Notes: a model not told the origin generated them from the letters alone. 64,000 nucleotides of DNA from Clarkia xantiana subsp. parviflora (GCA_036873135.1 JAPTYO010000003.1:30074763-30138762); one strand, 5' to 3'; numbered from the stretch's first letter, positions 40,208 through 53,040 are shown. Numbers and translations: made by a program.

Positions 40208-43170
40208 CTAGTAACTTCTAGGACCCGGTTTCTTACTTCTACTCGACCCGACATTTGCAGTTCCAGACGAGGATGCATCTACAGAATCCCGAATAGCTTC
40301 CTTCAACACAGACACTATCTGACTCATCGTCGGCCTGTCTTTTTGGTTCTTGACGAGGCAGCACTCCGCCAGCTTGGCCACATTCCTGGCCGCCACAAGC
40401 GAGTATTGGTTTCGAAGCCGAGGGTCGATTATCATCGTGAATGTCCTGCTGTTGACCGGGTAACCTTTGACCCAATCTAGAAGCTTCTGTTCCTTGGCGG
40501 GTCGGTTTCTCTCCACGGCCCGCCGGCCCGTGATAATCTCGTAGAGAACGATCCCGAATGTCCATATATCGCTTTGAATCGTGAGGTGGCCCGTTTCTAC
40601 ATATTCGGGTGCAGCGTACCCATATGTTCCGACAATCTGATCAATTGTTCGAACATAAGAGATTATTATGGTCTTAAACAATCAGAGTCCTAAATTGTCA
40701 TAATGTAAACAGTGTTTTTTTTTCTTACTCGAGTTGTGACGTGAGTTTTGTCATCGGTTGGTCCTTCCCTTGCAAGCCCGAAATCCGATAGCTTCGCCTT
40801 GAAGTTCTCGTCCAATAGCACATTCGACGATTTAAAATCGCGAAATATCACCTTTTTAAGTGTCATAACAAATTACTTAAATTTTTTTTATCAAGAAACA
40901 CTAAATTTTTGAGTGCATGCTAATATAAAGAGAAACTAAGCAAATGGGTTGTAAGGCTTTAGCACTTATATATTAGGGTTAATAATTTAAAAACAGTCAA
41001 CTATAGACCATTTTGTTTATCACTGTCTCAATTTAAAATGTTGATATTCGATGACCCAATATTGTCTGATTTCCACTTTCTCTTAAAATTGAGAGAATGA
41101 AAATATATTTTTTAAGCATCAAATAAACCTAAATTATGGATAATAAATCTAATACTTCAGAAAATTGGAAAACAACATGTTTTTACTACTGAAAACACCA
41201 ATTTTAATGCCAAAATCAGTCGAAAAAGTAGAAGGTAACAAGTCTTATAATTGGGACACCGGATATCAATATTTTAAATCTGGGACATTGATTAACAACA
41301 GCACCTACATCAGAGACTGTTTTTAGGTTCTTTAACATTATACATACTAATACTACACTAACTCTGTTAGCCAGCCAATATGGAACAAACAAACAATACC
41401 TACTAACAGAAACAATAAAACATGGATGGATCAAGCTCAGCATTATCTTAGGATTAGCAAATGTTAATGATGTTTTGAGCATGTCGGAGAATCAATGTCT
41501 AAACAAGAACAGAAACTAAACTACCTTGGGTTCCATTTCTTCGTGGAGATAGGCGAGACCCTGGGCTGCCCCGAGAATGATCTCTAGCCTTGTCTTCCAA
41601 GGAATGAGAGGCAAAGCTCGGTTGAAAAGGTGGTCGTCCAAGCTCCGATTGGCCATGTACTCGTAAACCAATAGGAGCTGGACACCTCGTTCGCCCTCCA
41701 CAGAACAGTATCCTAAGAGCTTCACTAAGTTTGGGTGATCCACAATGCTGAGTAGCTGAACTTCTGCTAGCCACTCTTTTTGACCCTACATCATAAAACA
41801 ATAAATATACAACCTTTGGTTGGAAATCTGTGTGAAAATACACTTGAAAACACACTACTTGTTGCTAATCTGACGCTAAATAAAATATTTGTCTGAATTT
41901 GTTAAAAGCTCTGACTCAGTACGAGCGGTGATTATTCTAAGATGTAGCACTACACAGAAACACAATAATTAGTTGGAAATATGGATACAATTGAGCTAAG
42001 TATCTGTCAAGCTCGACTCGACTCTTTTTACCAGGCTCGGATTCAATTTTACCTAAATTTTTCAAATTCGAGCTCGACTCGGTGCAATTCTCGAAGAGTT
42101 CGAGCTCAGCTCAACTCATCTAGCCAAATTTAAATTTAAAATTGATCAGTTCATCATAAATGATGCATCTTAGCTCGAACTCGATTCTAATAGACTTTTA
42201 GCTCGAGCTTGAAATCGAGTTGAATTATATATATATATAAAGTTGAATAAACTCAAGCCGGAACTCCTCGAATAGAATTTTGGCAAAACAAAGAAAAAGA
42301 AAAGATCAATTAAGTTCTTTATCTCTCCAGTCGAGTAGAATGAACTCGAACTCAACTGCAAACTCGTTTAAATTTTGAGTAAACTCAAAATTTAACGAGT
42401 CAATTATTGACTGAGCTCATCTTTAAGTAGGTAGCTTAACTCTTACACACCAAGTTGGAAATCTGATGATAACAGAGAAATGAAGTATAGTATAAGAATT
42501 ACTTAATTAGAGACAACAACCAGAGACCTTGAATGTTCTAAAATGACATGATAACCAACTACATGACACCATGATATTATTATTATTTAAAGGTTCCAAT
42601 GCACAATTCATAAAATGTCCATTCAAATTCATCATTCTTTTCTCAAATAATAAAAAACCAATACAAGGTTGGTGACTAATTAAAGAGTTGGGATTTCCAC
42701 CGAGGAAATTGAGAAATTCTTCACAGAAACAATAGGGACTATTTTGGGCAATACAGGAACTACAGAGAGGAGGGAAATGAAGAAACTACCTGCAAGCTCC
42801 TACTGTTGAGCTTTTTAATGGCGACCACAAGAGGACGGCTTCTGCCTCTACTGCCAAGCGGCTTCACAGTCCCTTTATACACGCTGCCGAATCCTCCTTC
42901 GCCGACTTTAAGAAGCCGACTGAAGCCGTTGGTGGCCTCAGCGAGCTCCTCGTACGAGAATACTCTCAAAGTGTGTTCTTTTTCCTTGTACAGCTCCGGT
43001 ATGCTTCTGGGAGTCGACGGCATCGAGCTCAGCGACTTCGTCGTCCGATTCGCCGCCGATCGGCTCCGGGAATCCAGCTCCGGCGCCGATTCGGCTCGCT
43101 GCTTCGATTTCGACCTGCTTTTGAAGGAGAAGCAGTTCATAGTTGAGCCGCAGCAGGAGGAAGAATCCAC
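40208..43170 (-). CDS. Receptor-like cytoplasmic kinase, PBL19/PCRK-like (RLCK-VII)
   Basis: Four exons on the minus strand: 43170-42790, 41785-41525, 40851-40729 and 40636-40208, all phase 0, giving 397 aa. A serine/threonine kinase domain follows a short Ser-rich N-terminus. Seen in order: glycine loop [16 protein letters not shown] (ATP-binding Lys), EWLAEVQLL (helix C Glu), HEEMEPK, catalytic [14 protein letters not shown], activation segment [10 protein letters not shown], and [20 protein letters not shown]. There is no signal peptide or membrane span, so it is cytoplasmic or membrane-tethered. Arabidopsis relatives act downstream of pattern-recognition receptors in immunity; that role is inferred. 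The second Met (43140, MNCFSFKS) aligns better with the family start than the first. The acceptor of exon 3 (AAAAAG) is weak. Introns 1 and 2 carry transposon debris. Confidence 0.9.
40976..41336. mobile_element. Decayed Mutator-like MITE in kinase intron 2
   Basis: Starts GGGTTAATAATTTAAAAACAG, very like the left end of the element at 1475, and ends near CTGTTTTTAGGTTCTTTAAC. The arms partly pair (ATTTAAAATGTTGATATTCG against CGGATATCAATATTTTAAAT). No clear 9-bp duplication remains, so ends are approximate. Confidence 0.5.
41995..42430. mobile_element. CTCGA-rich non-autonomous element in kinase intron 1
   Basis: The segment is full of AGCTCGA/TCGAGCT words, with terminus-like text TGAGCTAAGTATCTGTCAAG on the left and GAGCTCATCTTTAAGTAGG on the right. 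The same kind of text occurs at 63716-64000, where it runs off the window. I cannot fix a TSD. Confidence 0.45.
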
Positions 43171-44700
43171 GATTTCGGATCAAAATTGGGTTTGGAAGAT
43201 TCGGGAGATGAAAAGGGAAAAGCTTAATGTGGGAGAGAGATAGATGTGAAAGAGAGGTGAAGAATGGAGAAGAAGATGATGACAGACAGACCGACAGCGT
43301 GGAATTGGTGAGGAAATGTTGATTTGATTTAATGGAAAGAAAGATAAGTCTCATTGCGGTGTGTTGTGGTTATGTGTAGTATATATATATATACATATAC
43401 TTCTTTTTATTTGTTTATTATGAGAAAATTTCCACGTCAACGACGAGGAATGAGTACAGTATACACGGTCTTTTTAGTAGGGTATATTCTTTTTAATTTT
43501 CCGCGGGTGGTCTTAAATAAATGTCGTCATCATCGGAAGGTTGCCAATTATAATTATATATTCGTTGTTAATTACTTATAAGAAGTAAATTGATAATTAG
43601 TGTTAAATACTAAAGAGCTAGCTTCATTTTCTACAAAAGTGTAAATAGCTAGCGTTGATTCATAAATCCATACATATATTACGTGTTGGGACAGTATACA
43701 CGCTAACAAGGAGAATTCGATTTTGATTTCATTAATCTTGACACGAAGGAACCAATTAATCAATGTACCTAGAGAAAGGGATGTTACTGATGAGAAACAG
43801 ACATGTTTGGTAATTTTGTATAATATATATGTGCTCCTTTCTTGTCGCCTTTTCCCCCTGCTATTATTGTATGTTTATATATTCTTACATAAGGTGTAGA
43901 ATAAAATATATTCTATATTATTATTATGATGAATGTTTGAAAAATATTTAATTAACTCTTAATACGATTCGAACAATAACAGCATTTCGGTTTCGGATAT
44001 GAACCCAAACTTCTCTTGGAAAAAAATTGAGAATATAATAAACTTGCTGAAAATACATTAATATAATTATAATATTTTTTTTATTCGTCTCACTTTTGTT
44101 TTGTTTGCATTGCACTGTAACCATATCAGCATTTAATAAGAAAATATTAGGAAGTTAGCGAATTAACCATTAAATAGTGTTTTGAAATACGTCGTCATAA
44201 AATATAAGTGATCATCAATAAAGTTATTAAAAAACGATATGATGAAATCGTGAACATGCCAATAAACTCGGCTAGCTCCCAAGAATTGTTAAACATTTGA
44301 ATTTCGTTCCCCAATAATAACAAGTTAACAACCGCATGAAAGGAAAAGTCGGATAAGTCTAAAATAATTAATTTGTTTGAAAAACGAGGAAAATAAAAAA
44401 TTATTATAAAAATAAACTGACCCACTTAATTCTTTTTGGAATTTTAATGTATTTTTTTGTAGACCCACTTATTTGAAAAAGGAAAAGCAATTTGTGGACT
44501 TTGGTTGCAACATAATTCACATAGACCTAGTTGTTTGGAGATGACGTGTTAGGCCTATTTGGTGATGCAATCATGATGATGTCAACTCTAATAACTAAAA
44601 TTATGTTTTACGGAGAGTTATTAACTATTCAGCAATCAATTTTTTTTCTTCTTTTTTTAACATTTTACTATCTCAAATTTCACGTCTATATATAAATTAC
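43171..44700. other. Upstream flank of the kinase gene and non-coding DNA
   Basis: The plus strand at 43200-43400 should hold the 5' leader and promoter of the minus-strand kinase gene; a TATATATATATA run at 43380-43393 lies about 215 bases upstream of the start. The rest is AT-rich with no supported gene. Confidence 0.4.
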
Positions 44701-45175
44701 TAACGATTAGTTCGAAGAATTGAAATATAATTACTATGGTGGTAACACTAACCGGCCGATCGATGTTCGCCAACCGGCCGCCCGCTGTTCACCGATTGGC
44801 TGCCGCCGTCGCACGCCTTGCCGACCACCGCCAACCAGACGATCGTTGCTCGTCTACCGCCCAGCCGCCACAGCCGCTCGCTCGCTCACTACAATATCTT
44901 AATTTTTTAATTTATAATTTGATTATTTCATGTTTAATATTGTTAATTTGATTAATATATATATAGCAAAATAGTATATACATGTTAGATTGGGCTTATT
45001 CCATTCATTCAACTATAAAATTATATGAACCAAATATTGAATTTGGAATCCTCATTCCCTATTCTTCATGTCAACCAAACAACATCATATTAATATTATC
45101 TATTCCTTATTTATATTCTCTGTTCTTTATTCTTTATTTCCTATTTCACGAACCAAACATGTCGTATTATTAAGG
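44700..45175. mobile_element. Element with GC-rich core, same family as 28320-29400
   Basis: A GC-rich block (44745-44890, CGCCAACCGGCCGCC-type words) is followed by AT-rich text with TATATAGCAAAATAGTATAT, TTATTCCATTCATTC and finally CACGAACCAAACATGTCG, in the same order as in the copy near 28700. The small open frames across the GC-rich block have no recognisable domain. The left end is not defined. Confidence 0.5.
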
Positions 45176-47072
45176 TTTCCGTCTATTTGAACGAAAAATG
45201 TCATATTCCACCCACATGATAAACAAAAATGTGTAAGTTGCAAGTTGATATTTGTCCGATAGAACAAATTTTAAGCCAATGAGTAATCAAACAAATTGCA
45301 ATTATATTCTTCGTTATGTGTCTAATATGTGGGTGATTTCGTCCAAGAATGATGGAAATTCTTACTGAGCTAGTAATTTGTACACTTGAATTTTCCGAAC
45401 CCCGCGGTGTACCGCCCGCAAAATGCTCTATGGAAGTAGTTACAACGGTTTACGGGGCAAGTTTAGTATAAAGAACCGTAGGGCAAGGTAATAGGTGGTA
45501 AATGTGTTATTTCACCTCGAACTTCCGCCCATGGATTATATATACGTAATTTAAAAAAAAGTATAGGGGTCGTTGTGTTATAATAGAAACTTAGTGAAAG
45601 AATTTAAATAAAAGTTCATTAATAGAAAATAATTTAAATAAAAGTTCATTAATAAAAGTTATTCAAATAAAAAGTTAGATGAAATACATTTTTTGGTTCG
45701 TTTAGGTATAATTAGTAAATGTATTTGAATTATCAATGTATTTGCCTATATGCCACTTTTATAAAAAATTTAAATAAAAGTTCATTAATAAAAAAAATTA
45801 TTTAAAAATTTGGCGGGGTGGGGTAATGCTCCGCGAATATCACAGTGGGACAAATCTATTTAAAAAAAAAAAACCTTATGCCCCAAGACGGTTTTGGGGC
45901 AAATATAGTAGATGCAATAAGTCTCATAGGTGGTTTTGCTAATTTTTGCCCCAATCTGCCCCATTGACATCCCTATTTAATCGGAAGTATCATATAAAAT
46001 ATATTTATTTAAATCACTCTTTAAAATCTTTTGGATACCTTAGAAAACATGGTTTAACAAATTGGTGTATGGTATTTTTTTTTTTTAAAAATAAAATGTA
46101 TATGAGAATTTTTTTAAAAAAATGTTTGACAAATACTTAAGAATTTTTTTGTTACATTTAGATACCCCATTTTTATTTAAAATTGCAATCTAGTAGATAA
46201 CTTTTCTTCTTTTTTTCAAGTACTAACTTGTGTTATTAATGAAAAAGAAGTATAATAACAAAAACAAGTAAGTTACTATATGTAATTAAAAAAAATACCT
46301 AAAAGTCACCCAAAAAAATGAATGTACTAATTTGTTAAATTGTATTTTCTCATTTATCTAGGAAAAAAAAACCAACTTATAAACTATATTTTTTCACATA
46401 TATATATATATATATTAAATTTACTAGTTTTCATAATAAATAAATGTGTTTTAAATATAATTTCTCCAACTCATAAAAATCAACTTTCAGGCTTCAGCAC
46501 TTACTTTTTACTTACCTCGTATGAAAAAAAAGACTTCCGAATTCTTTATTTTGTTATTATTATTATTTGATAATGACGCCCCCACAATCAAACCTCTCTT
46601 CGATACTTAAATATAAGTTGATTCACGTTACTATATTTTTTTTTTGCCATGATTTAAGTAACTATCATTTGAGGCAAATTCACCTACAAAGTGAAAATGC
46701 AATTCGTTATAAATGCACCCATGATTCATTCTTCGGCATTGAATTGAAAAAACACGCCCTTGACAAGATCCCATGAAGAAATGTCAAGTGTCGTGTTATT
46801 ACTTGTGTTGACTTCATTGACCATCTTTTTATTTGGTAAATACTTCATTGATCATCTTAAAGCCCACATTCATTCGTTAGGTTGACCTCATGACCACCAT
46901 TTGTGCACTGCACTATATATATTATAACAAACTGTTGTCTAAAAAAAAGAAGAAAGAGAGAAAAAAAAAAACATTATATGCTTTGACAACAGAATTCATC
47001 ATATTTTGATCATAAAAACATGAACTCAACTACACATGTTTTTAAGGTAATTACTTGGAACGTACATGTTTC
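45176..47072. other. Non-coding DNA with short tandem repeats
   Basis: At about 45598-45800 a unit like AATTTAAATAAAAGTTCATTAATA recurs about four times. At 45950-45976 GCCCCATTGACATCCCTA looks like the right terminus of an hAT-type element whose left end I could not find. Otherwise AT-rich; the frames at 46340-46776 are low-complexity and not credible genes. Confidence 0.4.
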
Positions 47073-48422
47073 TCAGTCCTGTTCATCAGCGAAATACTTC
47101 TCTTCGGCATCACGGTTGGCCTCATGAAGCCAGTGATCGTCAAGGGTCACATCATCGTCGATTTTGGAGTAATCCAAGTGTCGATCGTCTTCTCCGCTAA
47201 GAAACTTCTGCTGCATTATGAACACGATCGAATTGGTCCATTTGATCTTGCATCTCTGCTGCAGATAGACTCAGCCCTTCATTTCCTCCAGAAGTTGACT
47301 GAACACAATGTAGATCATCAGAAACACAAGTAACAAGCTAAACAATCAAAAGTCAATTTCTCAATGATATGAGTGGTTTTGGAGTAAAAAAAGATTCCTT
47401 TTCACCAAATGATACTATGGGTATGGATTAAAGAGATTTAAGCATTAGGTCTACAACAATATGCGAAAGTTTCCTTTTTTTTTTTTTGGTCAGAATGTAG
47501 TATCTTTTACTATTGATTATCTCACCAATCAATTTGTTCACTTCCTCATATAACTTTGGGTCTTTGTAGAGCTTTTATAGGGGTCATCAACTCTAAATGC
47601 AGTAAAAATGATATTTTTTTTCACCAAATGGAAAGCTAGTATTGACTAAAGAGATGTGTGAACTGCGCATGAAGATCAATGCTCACAATATGCGGAAGTT
47701 CATCGAAATTTTGTCAGAAAGTATGCATCATTTACTATATCGACATTATTGATTATATCACCAATCAAAATTGATCAGTTCCTCACAAAATTTTGGGTCA
47801 TTGGTTGAACTTCATATGCAGAGAACACCAAATGGAAGCATGAAAACTATTAATCGATCTTGCAAATTACCTCTAGGTGCAAAGATTCGCTATCCTTTGT
47901 GGTATGATCCACATTGTTCGGGTCCTGATCTTTCTCATGCTCGTCCTCCTCTTCTTCCTCATCTTCCTCTTCCTCCTCCTCTACATCCATGTGCGGTTCG
48001 TCTCGTATAGTGTTACCAGCCCAGTCTCTCTCAGCAACACCAAGCCTTTGCTGCTCTTTTCGAGTTTCTGCAACCAAAATCGCTTCCTCTGTCCTCCTCA
48101 TTAAAGTATCTGACCACCTCTCACCTGGCCTCGCCATGCTCCTTACACTTGGATCCTGAAACTTCCCCACACATTCATGGTGCAAATAAGGCTCCCTCTC
48201 TCGCATAGCATCTTCGGAGAAGTACTCTCCATCATACATCAGCTTATTAAGATAAGCTCTTCTTCGATTTTTAACAGTTATTGATTTTGATCATAGTTCA
48301 TCCAAAGTCGGGCTCATTATGCTCCGGAGATGGTTTAGATGCCAATTTACTTCGTAATCATCCTTCAGTACATTGAATTCATGCAGCTCATAGTTCGTCA
48401 GCTGTGATCCGTATCGAACCGA
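47073..48422 (-). pseudogene. Broken CCDC97-like gene, 5'-truncated
   Basis: On the minus strand, 48422-47871 encodes GSQLTNYELHEFNVLKDDYE, then MYDGEYFSEDAMREREPYLH, ARPGERWSDTL and an acidic run, ending at a good donor (GAG/GTAATT). After an intron, 47298-47073 continues with LSAAEMQDQMDQF and later FLSGEDDRHLDYSKIDDD, ending EKYFADEQD. This is the C-terminal half of the CCDC97 family (DUF2052), a eukaryotic nuclear protein family. Three defects are seen: TGA where the family has a coding codon (48291-48293, probably CGA to TGA); a one-base shift between DQMDQF and MQQKFLSG (47216-47232); and no N-terminal half, since the 3' end of a PPR gene lies 88 bases upstream. The retained intron argues for a DNA-level copy rather than a retrocopy. 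Sequencing error could explain one defect, not all. Confidence 0.75.
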
Positions 48423-48510
48423 CTTTTATGCAAAAATAATTTTTTTGTCCCAAAACTTTTCGAAGTAGTATGTTCTTCTTCTAACTTCCGAGAAAGGTCA
48501 AATTTTTCAA

Positions 48511-50437
48511 TCACCAATAATCTTTGCACGAGCATTGCCCGTCCTCGAATCGATGAAACCGATTATTGTCCCGCACAATGATCACTCTCCCCGTACATTT
48601 CGACATAAACTTGATCGCCGAATGACAATCTCCGCAAACTCGCAAGTTTTTCATGATCCTGATCGGCCGATCGGGCGAAAATGTGATGAGGCAGAAAGCG
48701 ATTGCCAACCTTTCACTATGATACCTGATCGTCTTGATCTTCTCTTCTCCGTCAACTTCTCGTAGGACGAAGCTCGTATCGGGAACATACCCGAGCTTCT
48801 CCATCTCCTCCCCCAACTCCTCCAATTTACGGTAAATTTGGTCCGATTTGTCGTGGGCTCGATCCGATGCAACAAAGGTATGAACTTTGTTCCCCTCCTC
48901 GACCCAGCTTAGCCCGGTTTCTTTCTTCATCCCTTGGTCTCTGAGCATTTTCCGAGCCCTAGCTGCTTCCTCGTATCGGCCGGCAGCTGCATAAGCATTC
49001 GACAATAAAACATGCAAACCGGGGCTGACCCGACCAAGCTCGAAGATCTTATCGGCTGCAAAAACGGCGAGTTCGGTTTTCCCGTGTAGGCGGCACCCAG
49101 TCAGGAAAGCCCCCCAGACACATTCTGTGGGCTTCATTGGCATCGATTCGATGATGGATTGAGCTTCCTGTTAATAGCCATAATGAGTGATTATATGATC
49201 ATCTTCCTAAACAGTAATTTGGTATGCAAATGTAATTTACCTGCAATTTTCCAGCTCGGGCAAGCAAATCCACCATGGAAGCATAATGCTGATCGAGCGG
49301 TTCGATCCCGTGACTTTTCATTAGCTGAAAGTAGTGTTTTCCCTCGTCGACTCGACCGCCATGGCTGCAAGCATAGAGGGCCGATAAGAACGTGATGAAG
49401 TTCGGCTTCATTCCCGATACTTCCATTTGTTTGAATAGGTCGAACACTTTGTCGATGTGTGAATGCTGTGCACAGGCGATTGACATTGCGTTCCACATCC
49501 CCAGATTCTTGTTGGGAATTTCGTCGAACACAAGATATGCACCTTCAATGGCTCCACATTTGGAGTATAATGAGATCAGAGAACTACCCACATGACTTGA
49601 TGAATCAAAACTCGTCTTTAAGCACAATCCATGGATTTGTTTCCCGAGCTCGAACAATGTTGAGCTTCCACAAACTCGAATCACGCTTGTAAAGGTGAAA
49701 TCGTTGACGATTAGGTCGTCTTGGAGCAGCAACTGCTTGAACAGTAACAGAGCCTCCTCATCTTCTCCAAGTTGAGAATACCCTTGTATCATGCCACTCC
49801 AAGAAACCACGTTTCTGTAAGGCATTTCGTCGAACAGTTCCCGTGCAACCCTTATCTCCCCACACTTACTGTACATATCAACCAACGAACTTCCCACGAA
49901 AACATCAGCAGCAAAACCAGATTTCAGAACTAGCGAATGAATCGAACGACCAGTGTAACCCCAGGCGAGGATCCCACTGGACCTAGTTGCACTAGGGAAG
50001 GTATGATCGTCTGGGCGGATACCATCGCCGAGCATCCGCCGGAAATACTCAATTGCGAACCACGGTAGCTCATTCTGAGCAAACGAGGAGATAACTGAGC
50101 TCCAAGTGGTGGATGTCCGGTTAGGACTTTCATCGAACACCTGGAGGGCGCCGAACGGAACGTGCGACTTGGAGTAGAAGTTGATGAGGTGGTGGTATAC
50201 GAGGGGAATGGTGTTGAATCCAGATTTGAGTACGTGGGCATGGAGCTGCAGACCCTTCGGGAGGGACCTTGAGCGGGTTAGAGAGAGGAGGAGGTTGCAG
50301 ACGTTTCTGTAGTGAAGTTCAAAGCTTGTCGGCAGATTCAGTGGGTTCAGCTGAGTGGCTGCGGCGGAGATGGGGATCGGTGGCGGTCTGCGGATCGGTT
50401 CTAGAATGGAAGAACTCAAAGGAACTGGATGGAGCAT
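48511..50437 (-). CDS. MEF1: DYW-type PPR protein, MEF1-like mitochondrial RNA editing factor
   Basis: Two exons on the minus strand, 50437-49241 and 49167-48511, joined across a 73-base phase 0 intron (GTAAAT ... TTAACAG), giving 617 aa. PLS-type pentatricopeptide repeats run from about residue 60 to 480 (for example DVFVGSSLVDMYSKCGE and RNVVSWSGMIQGYSQLGE), followed by E/E+ motifs and a DYW deaminase-like domain with YHSERLAIAF and CGDCH as zinc and catalytic motifs, ending CSCKDYW. The match along the whole length is to Arabidopsis MEF1 (At5g52630), a C-to-U editing factor for mitochondrial transcripts; the N-terminus is Ser, Pro and Arg-rich, as expected for mitochondrial import. Without the splice the first exon would end in a few aberrant residues. 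Orthology is inferred from recalled similarity. Confidence 0.92.
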
Positions 50438-51228
50438 TAGATGTTTAGAATTAGATTGAAGAAGAGCTCAAATTTCAAAATCGTAGAAATTATATTATTT
50501 TAGGGTAAAGTACAGAAGTGTGGTCTAGGCCCATCAGCAATAGGGCTGACAATGGTTAGCCGTTAGTGTACGACCAGTAGCTACCACTATATTTTTTTCT
50601 TAAACCATTTTTTTAATAATAAATTTACAATGCTTTCGCAAGTTCGGACCGGAGCGTTAAAGTTAAAGTCCTCCTCAAGACGGCATCTTCGGTGTGTTTC
50701 GACCTCGGATCGTCCATGAGGAACACAACTCGCTTTACCAGTTGGTCCAAATTTCTTAGTATTATAATATAATTTTACTACGATTTTTACTAACCGTATT
50801 TACTTGTATTTCTTACTAAACGTATCTATAACCAATAATCATATAATTAACTAAATCATAAAAATTACAACACTCTAATCTCAAACCCGAAAAATCCAAA
50901 AATAATTCAAACTCAATATACAACAAATTCAAACTAATACAATATTATTGTTCATATAAAAAATCCAAAGTAAACATAAGTTCATTGCTTTAGTTAATTA
51001 AACAAAATTTCTTCAGTAACCATCATTTAAAACCGGCATTATCTGAGATTTAGAAAGTGAATGTGTGAATAGCACTGAACGGTTAGATTTTTAAGGTTAT
51101 GAAAGAGTGAATAGTTTAGATTTTAGGTTAATTGTGGAAGGATTACAAGTTTACAACTTGCAACTTCTGATTTTAGAACATACAAGAGACAACACAACAG
51201 AGTCGATATCGTGTATTATACATGGTAT
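50438..51228. other. Upstream flank of the PPR gene
   Basis: No supported gene. A segment at about 50655-50745 (GGAGCGTTAAAGTTAAAGTC ... TTTCGACCTCGGATCG) resembles one at 39121-39215 and is a dispersed repeat. It ends at the 8-bp duplication of the next element. Confidence 0.4.
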
Positions 51229-52120
51229 CAGTGGCGGATCCAGAATGTTTATAATGGGATACTTTTTTTTTTTTTTTGCGAAAACTAACAATTACATAGG
51301 ATTTTTTTTTTTGTCAAAATGCATATTTTAAAACGATGAAAATTGATACTTTCTTCAATTACTTATTCAAATTATCGTTAAATATTTTTCAACTGAACAA
51401 TATTAACTAAGTAGATTTTAAAGTACCACAAATAAGCCATAATTGCTTTGCAAATGTTACAATTTAGACTGGAACCGGTTGTGGGTGAGTTGAGTCTCAG
51501 TCGAGTCATGACAATATTATAACACTTTTGTATAAGTTATTAGGTCTTGATTTTGATATTTAAAAAAGTATTTGGTTAATTTTGTAAGTTTAAAACGTAT
51601 TTGACGACAAATTTGGACGAGTGATTGAAAAGAATATTAACTACCATTGTTTTGAAACATGTTGTACATTTTAAAACATATTGGTACTAAAAACCATCTT
51701 TTTTAAACATATTCTATGGTTTATATATTTGTATTTATTGAACTTCGTTTTGTAATACATTAGATTATAGTAACTAAAATTTATAGTTTAGCAAAAGAGT
51801 GATTAATAATAAAACTTACAAACATACTATTTAAGACAAAAGCCCCAAATTTAAAATTGATGAACTCTTTTTTCAAACTGATTGAATAATAATGTTATAA
51901 AATAATAATGAAGTCTTACAAAATATTAACGAAGGCTTACGGTCTCACACAAAATAATGGGGATCTTAGTGTCCCACAACAAAATAATGAGGATCTTACA
52001 ACAAAATAATGGAGATCGGGATATATTTTCCTTCAGGAATAAATTTAGGGTATCAATAAAAATACTCGGTAATGGGGTTACGAACAAGTAACTCCATTTT
52101 CTTTAATACATCCACCATTG
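51229..52120. mobile_element. hAT-type non-autonomous element, CAGTGGCGGATCC end
   Basis: Starts CAGTGGCGGATCCAGAATG and ends TACATCCACCATTG, imperfect inverted ends. The flanks are a perfect 8-bp duplication, CATGGTAT (51221-51228 and 52121-52128). The interior contains three near-repeats of ACAAAATAATGGGGATCTTA-like text (about 51950-52020). No transposase frame. Confidence 0.85.
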
Positions 52121-52128
52121 CATGGTAT

Positions 52129-53040
52129 GTATATATATATATAATGGTTACGCTTATAATCATGTGTATAAACTCAATATACTATACAAAAACCATAATC
52201 ATTATCGACACCAAATTCATCACCATAACCCACACCATAATGGTGCGATTACTCATAGCAGAAAATGATGTAAAAAATATGATTATTTAATTTTCATCAC
52301 TCTATTAACGGGTTTAATCAGGAGGCAGCATATGTGATATGTTTATTTACGTCTAAACTAACATCACTTGCATCCGGTCAATAAAATGTAAAGTTGACTA
52401 TAAATATTTTATCATTCCCAAAATCTTAATAGGATTTAAATCTGAACTGCTACATAAGTGCACCCTAAATGGTATTTTTTGAAGTATTCATCTAAATCAT
52501 CATAAAGTTGACGAATGTGTATTCGTTTCTTAACTAAACATCTCATGTTAGGATTTTAAAAGTGTTCCAACACTTTACTTCTTACAAACCGGCCCAGTGC
52601 AACTAAACAAACATATTGCATGTATTGTACTTTTATGGATCTCTCCTAGAACTCTTTAAAAAAACTATCAATTTAAAATCTACTAAATAAATCTTATTGT
52701 TTGGATACTATGTGGCATAGTTTAAAAAAACAATAGTCCATTATAGCTACATGACAAACCAAATATAAAACTGGTTTAAATTTCTTTTTCGCTAACCAAA
52801 TCAGTTATCTATTAAACAAAACACTACCATAATATTAATTACTTATAATTCAAAAAAAAAATATATAAGATGGGCGCAAAGTTAATACAAGAAACAGAAA
52901 GAGGCGAGCAATCTTGGTTGCTGAGCGATCCTCTCTAACCCCTATGTACTTACAATTCAGAAGCTTCATCCCCAAAACACAGTTCCTCACAAGAATGAAT
53001 CCTATGCTAAATAAGAAGATTACACACTCAAATTATCTTT
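52129..53040. other. Non-coding DNA and probable 3' UTR of the CBL gene
   Basis: No supported gene. The 100-180 bases just left of 53041 are less AT-rich and should be the 3' UTR of the minus-strand CBL gene. Confidence 0.4.
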
